A stretch of DNA of 53,785 nt from Anaerolineae bacterium (lineage in GTDB: Bacteria; Chloroflexota; Anaerolineae; UBA4142; SHND01). The notes below the pieces were generated by a model. The model saw only the letters and a program-made list of their open reading frames with translations, was not told the DNA's origin and did no database searches. A program made the position numbers and the translations under genes. Location: contig JAJVIA010000008.1 of NCBI GenBank assembly GCA_022072245.1, forward strand, positions 22,871-76,655. The letters are read 5' to 3'. Shown here one piece after another: positions 52,693 to 53,785 of the stretch (positions are counted from its first letter, which is position 1; every line of letters begins with the position of its first letter).

Positions 52693-52759
52693 TTACGCAA
52701 CTGAATTGAAAAATCGAGTCGGGTGCGATGCAGCTTTTATTATAACGCAAGTTACGCAA
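52693..52759 (-). repeat. Three TTGCGTAA-like octamers around the transketolase promoter
   Basis: Minus-strand octamers of the form TTGCGT(A/T)A occur at 52693-52700, 52743-52750 and 52752-52759. The first and third are identical (TTGCGTAA) and the middle one is TTGCGTTA. Two of them cover the -10 element and the upstream spacer, and the third lies just before the Shine-Dalgarno. They could be operator half-sites or chance. Confidence 0.35.
52739..52744 (-). promoter_or_regulatory. Consensus -10 element of the transketolase promoter
   Basis: A perfect TATAAT on the minus strand lies about 58 bases before the transketolase ATG. No good -35 is present at 16-18 bp; the nearest is TTGGAT at 14 bp. 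Activation by a bound regulator is therefore conceivable. Confidence 0.6.
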
Positions 52760-52868
52760 TCCAATTCGAGTTGGTGATTTCCCATCTCGCGCGCGTAGAA
52801 CACATTCTCTAATGCGCCCCGTTACCGTCGCCCCTGTTGCCGCGATTTCTAATCGCTCGAACGCGCCT

Positions 52869-52897
52869 TTGCCACAGAGAGCGCGGCTTGTTATAAT
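52869..52897 (+). promoter_or_regulatory. Near-consensus promoter of the choline-kinase-like gene
   Basis: TTGCCA (52869-52874), 17 bases, TATAAT (52892-52897). The predicted start of transcription is at about 52904, only some ten bases before the ATG at 52914, and no Shine-Dalgarno is visible in between, so the mRNA would be almost leaderless. Confidence 0.75.
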
Positions 52898-52913
52898 CTC
52901 GCGCACATTTCAC

Positions 52914-53785
52914 ATGTCCACTGACCATTCTTTCATCCTCCAACGCGTGCCCACATTTCGCGGACGCAACGACATTCACACGACTTTTCTCTCTGGCGGC
53001 ATCACGAATCAAAATTATCGCGTGGACGTGGGCATTGGAGAACATGCCTACGAAAGTTTTGTGCTGCGAATCGGCGGCGCGAAAACGGAACTGCTCGGCA
53101 TTGACCGCGCGAACGAATACGCGGCGACAAAAGCGGCGGCGGAAATTGGGATTGCGCCAGAGGTTGTTGATTTTATCGAACCCGAAGGATATTTGGTTGC
53201 GCGTTTCATTCGCGGGCGCGAAATTTCGATTGATGAAATGCGTCAAGCAAACACGCTTGATGAAATCGCGCGCGCGTTGAAAAAAGTTCACGCCCTCGCG
53301 CCAATTCGCGCGACGTTCTCACCCTTTCAAGTCGTGCGCGACTATGACAAACTGGCGCGCGAAAATGGCGTCACAACATTTCCCGAAAATTACAAATGGC
53401 TGCGCGAACGCATGGCAGAGACCGAAACAGCGTTCGATCGTTACAAAACCACCCCCGTCCTCTGCCACAACGATTTGCTCAACGGCAATTTTTTGCGCGA
53501 CGAAAACAATCACATTCGCATCCTCGACTGGGAATACGCGGGCATGGGCGATTTATTTTTCGACCTCGCCAATTTTTCCGCGCATCACGAATTGAGCGAC
53601 GCGCAAATTTTAGAATTGCTCGCTGCGTATTTCGACCATCCCCTGCCCGAACATTTCGCGCGTTTGAAATTGATGCAATGTATGTCCGATTTCCGCGAAG
53701 CGATGTGGGGCGTATTACAGCAAGGCATCAGCGAACTCGACTTTGACTTTCGCGGCTACGCCAATCAATTTTTTGAAAAACTCAC
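52914..53785 (+). CDS. Choline/ethanolamine kinase-like (aminoglycoside phosphotransferase fold) protein, 3' end outside window
   Basis: About 290 residues of a protein-kinase-like small-molecule kinase are visible, running off the right edge. The N-terminus has the glycine-rich LSGGITNQNYRVDV, as in LicA/choline kinases. The ATP-binding Lys region is weak (SFVLRIGGAKTE). The catalytic loop is CHNDLLNGNFL with the expected His-x-Asp-x4-Asn, and the metal site is LDWEYAGMGDLFFDLAN. The closest families are choline kinase, ethanolamine kinase and thiamine kinase. It phosphorylates a small alcohol with ATP, possibly supplying phosphocholine for surface decoration, although no LicC/LicD partner is in view. 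It starts at ATG 52914 right after a consensus promoter, divergent from transketolase. Confidence 0.85.
   Translation, partial: MSTDHSFILQRVPTFRGRNDIHTTFLSGGITNQNYRVDVGIGEHAYESFVLRIGGAKTELLGIDRANEYAATKAAAEIGIAPEVVDFIEPEGYLVARFIRGREISIDEMRQANTLDEIARALKKVHALAPIRATFSPFQVVRDYDKLARENGVTTFPENYKWLRERMAETETAFDRYKTTPVLCHNDLLNGNFLRDENNHIRILDWEYAGMGDLFFDLANFSAHHELSDAQILELLAAYFDHPLPEHFARLKLMQCMSDFREAMWGVLQQGISELDFDFRGYANQFFEKL

Noticed and set aside
52682-52906. N-terminal extension of transketolase
   Set aside because: It would cover the TATAAT element and has no transketolase-like sequence; the ATG at 52681 has a proper Shine-Dalgarno.

Overview
Overall: this is a large exopolysaccharide/capsule biosynthesis locus. 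Almost all of it is on the minus strand, and it is flanked by housekeeping genes. It encodes about twelve glycosyltransferases, four polyprenyl-phosphate sugar-1-phosphate transferases (initiating enzymes), three O-antigen-ligase/polymerase-like membrane proteins, two flippases (one MurJ-type, one Wzx-type), one fused chain-length/BY-kinase-like protein, nucleotide-sugar enzymes, and three tandem secreted glycoside-hydrolase paralogues. Genes are packed with 4-bp ATGA/GTGA or 8-20 bp overlaps, so translational coupling is likely. No transposase, tRNA, rRNA or CRISPR array was seen.

Organism: most likely an uncultured member of the Chloroflexota (Anaerolineae-like); this is an inference. It rests on an RRM-type small RNA-binding protein, Thr/Pro/Ala linkers in a lipoprotein, a fused Wzz-kinase, and the absence of any Wza/SLBB outer-membrane export protein in an otherwise rich EPS locus, which suits a single-membrane cell. 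Base composition is moderately GC-rich, with GCGCGC strings everywhere. This creates many long false ORFs in other frames.

Layout in the direction of minus-strand transcription (right to left). At the far right a choline-kinase-like gene (plus strand, runs off the window) diverges from transketolase. Transketolase ends in a strong terminator, immediately followed by an extended -10 promoter for a NusG/RfaH-like antiterminator (50.5-49.9 kb). A second strong terminator lies between that gene and nadE. Then come nadE and a UDP-ManNAc3NAcA-type sugar cassette: oxidoreductase, acetyltransferase, aminotransferase and 2-epimerase (47.9-44.0 kb). Next are Wzx, a glycosyltransferase, a TPR lipoprotein-like/secreted protein, a ligase/polymerase, GT2, methyltransferase, two GT4s, a second acetyltransferase/oxidoreductase pair with a sugar transferase, and a zinc-ribbon-containing nucleotide-sugar epimerase ending in a probable terminator near 30.9 kb.

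A second block (30.7-19.8 kb) starts with a sugar (heptose-type) kinase. It continues with a sugar transferase carrying an altered catalytic dyad, a Wzz/BY-kinase fusion with a degenerate Walker A, a ligase/polymerase, an AglD/LPG-synthase-type membrane protein, two GTs and another sugar transferase. A third block (19.7-6.8 kb) has two large multipass membrane proteins, three PslG-like glycoside hydrolases, GT2, MurJ-like flippase and three GT4s. A single plus-strand gene (5.4-6.8 kb) encodes a secreted seven-repeat beta-propeller with an Fn3-like tail. The leftmost block (5.2-0.3 kb) is GT4, GT2, sugar transferase, ligase/polymerase and a tiny membrane protein, followed by a separately promoted RRM protein.

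How it may work: initiating transferases load undecaprenyl phosphate, GTs build repeat units, flippases export them, and polymerases/ligases with the Wzz-like protein assemble chains. The secreted hydrolases and propeller would act on or bind the product outside the cell. The NusG paralogue is well placed to keep polymerase going through this long, poorly promoted gene array.
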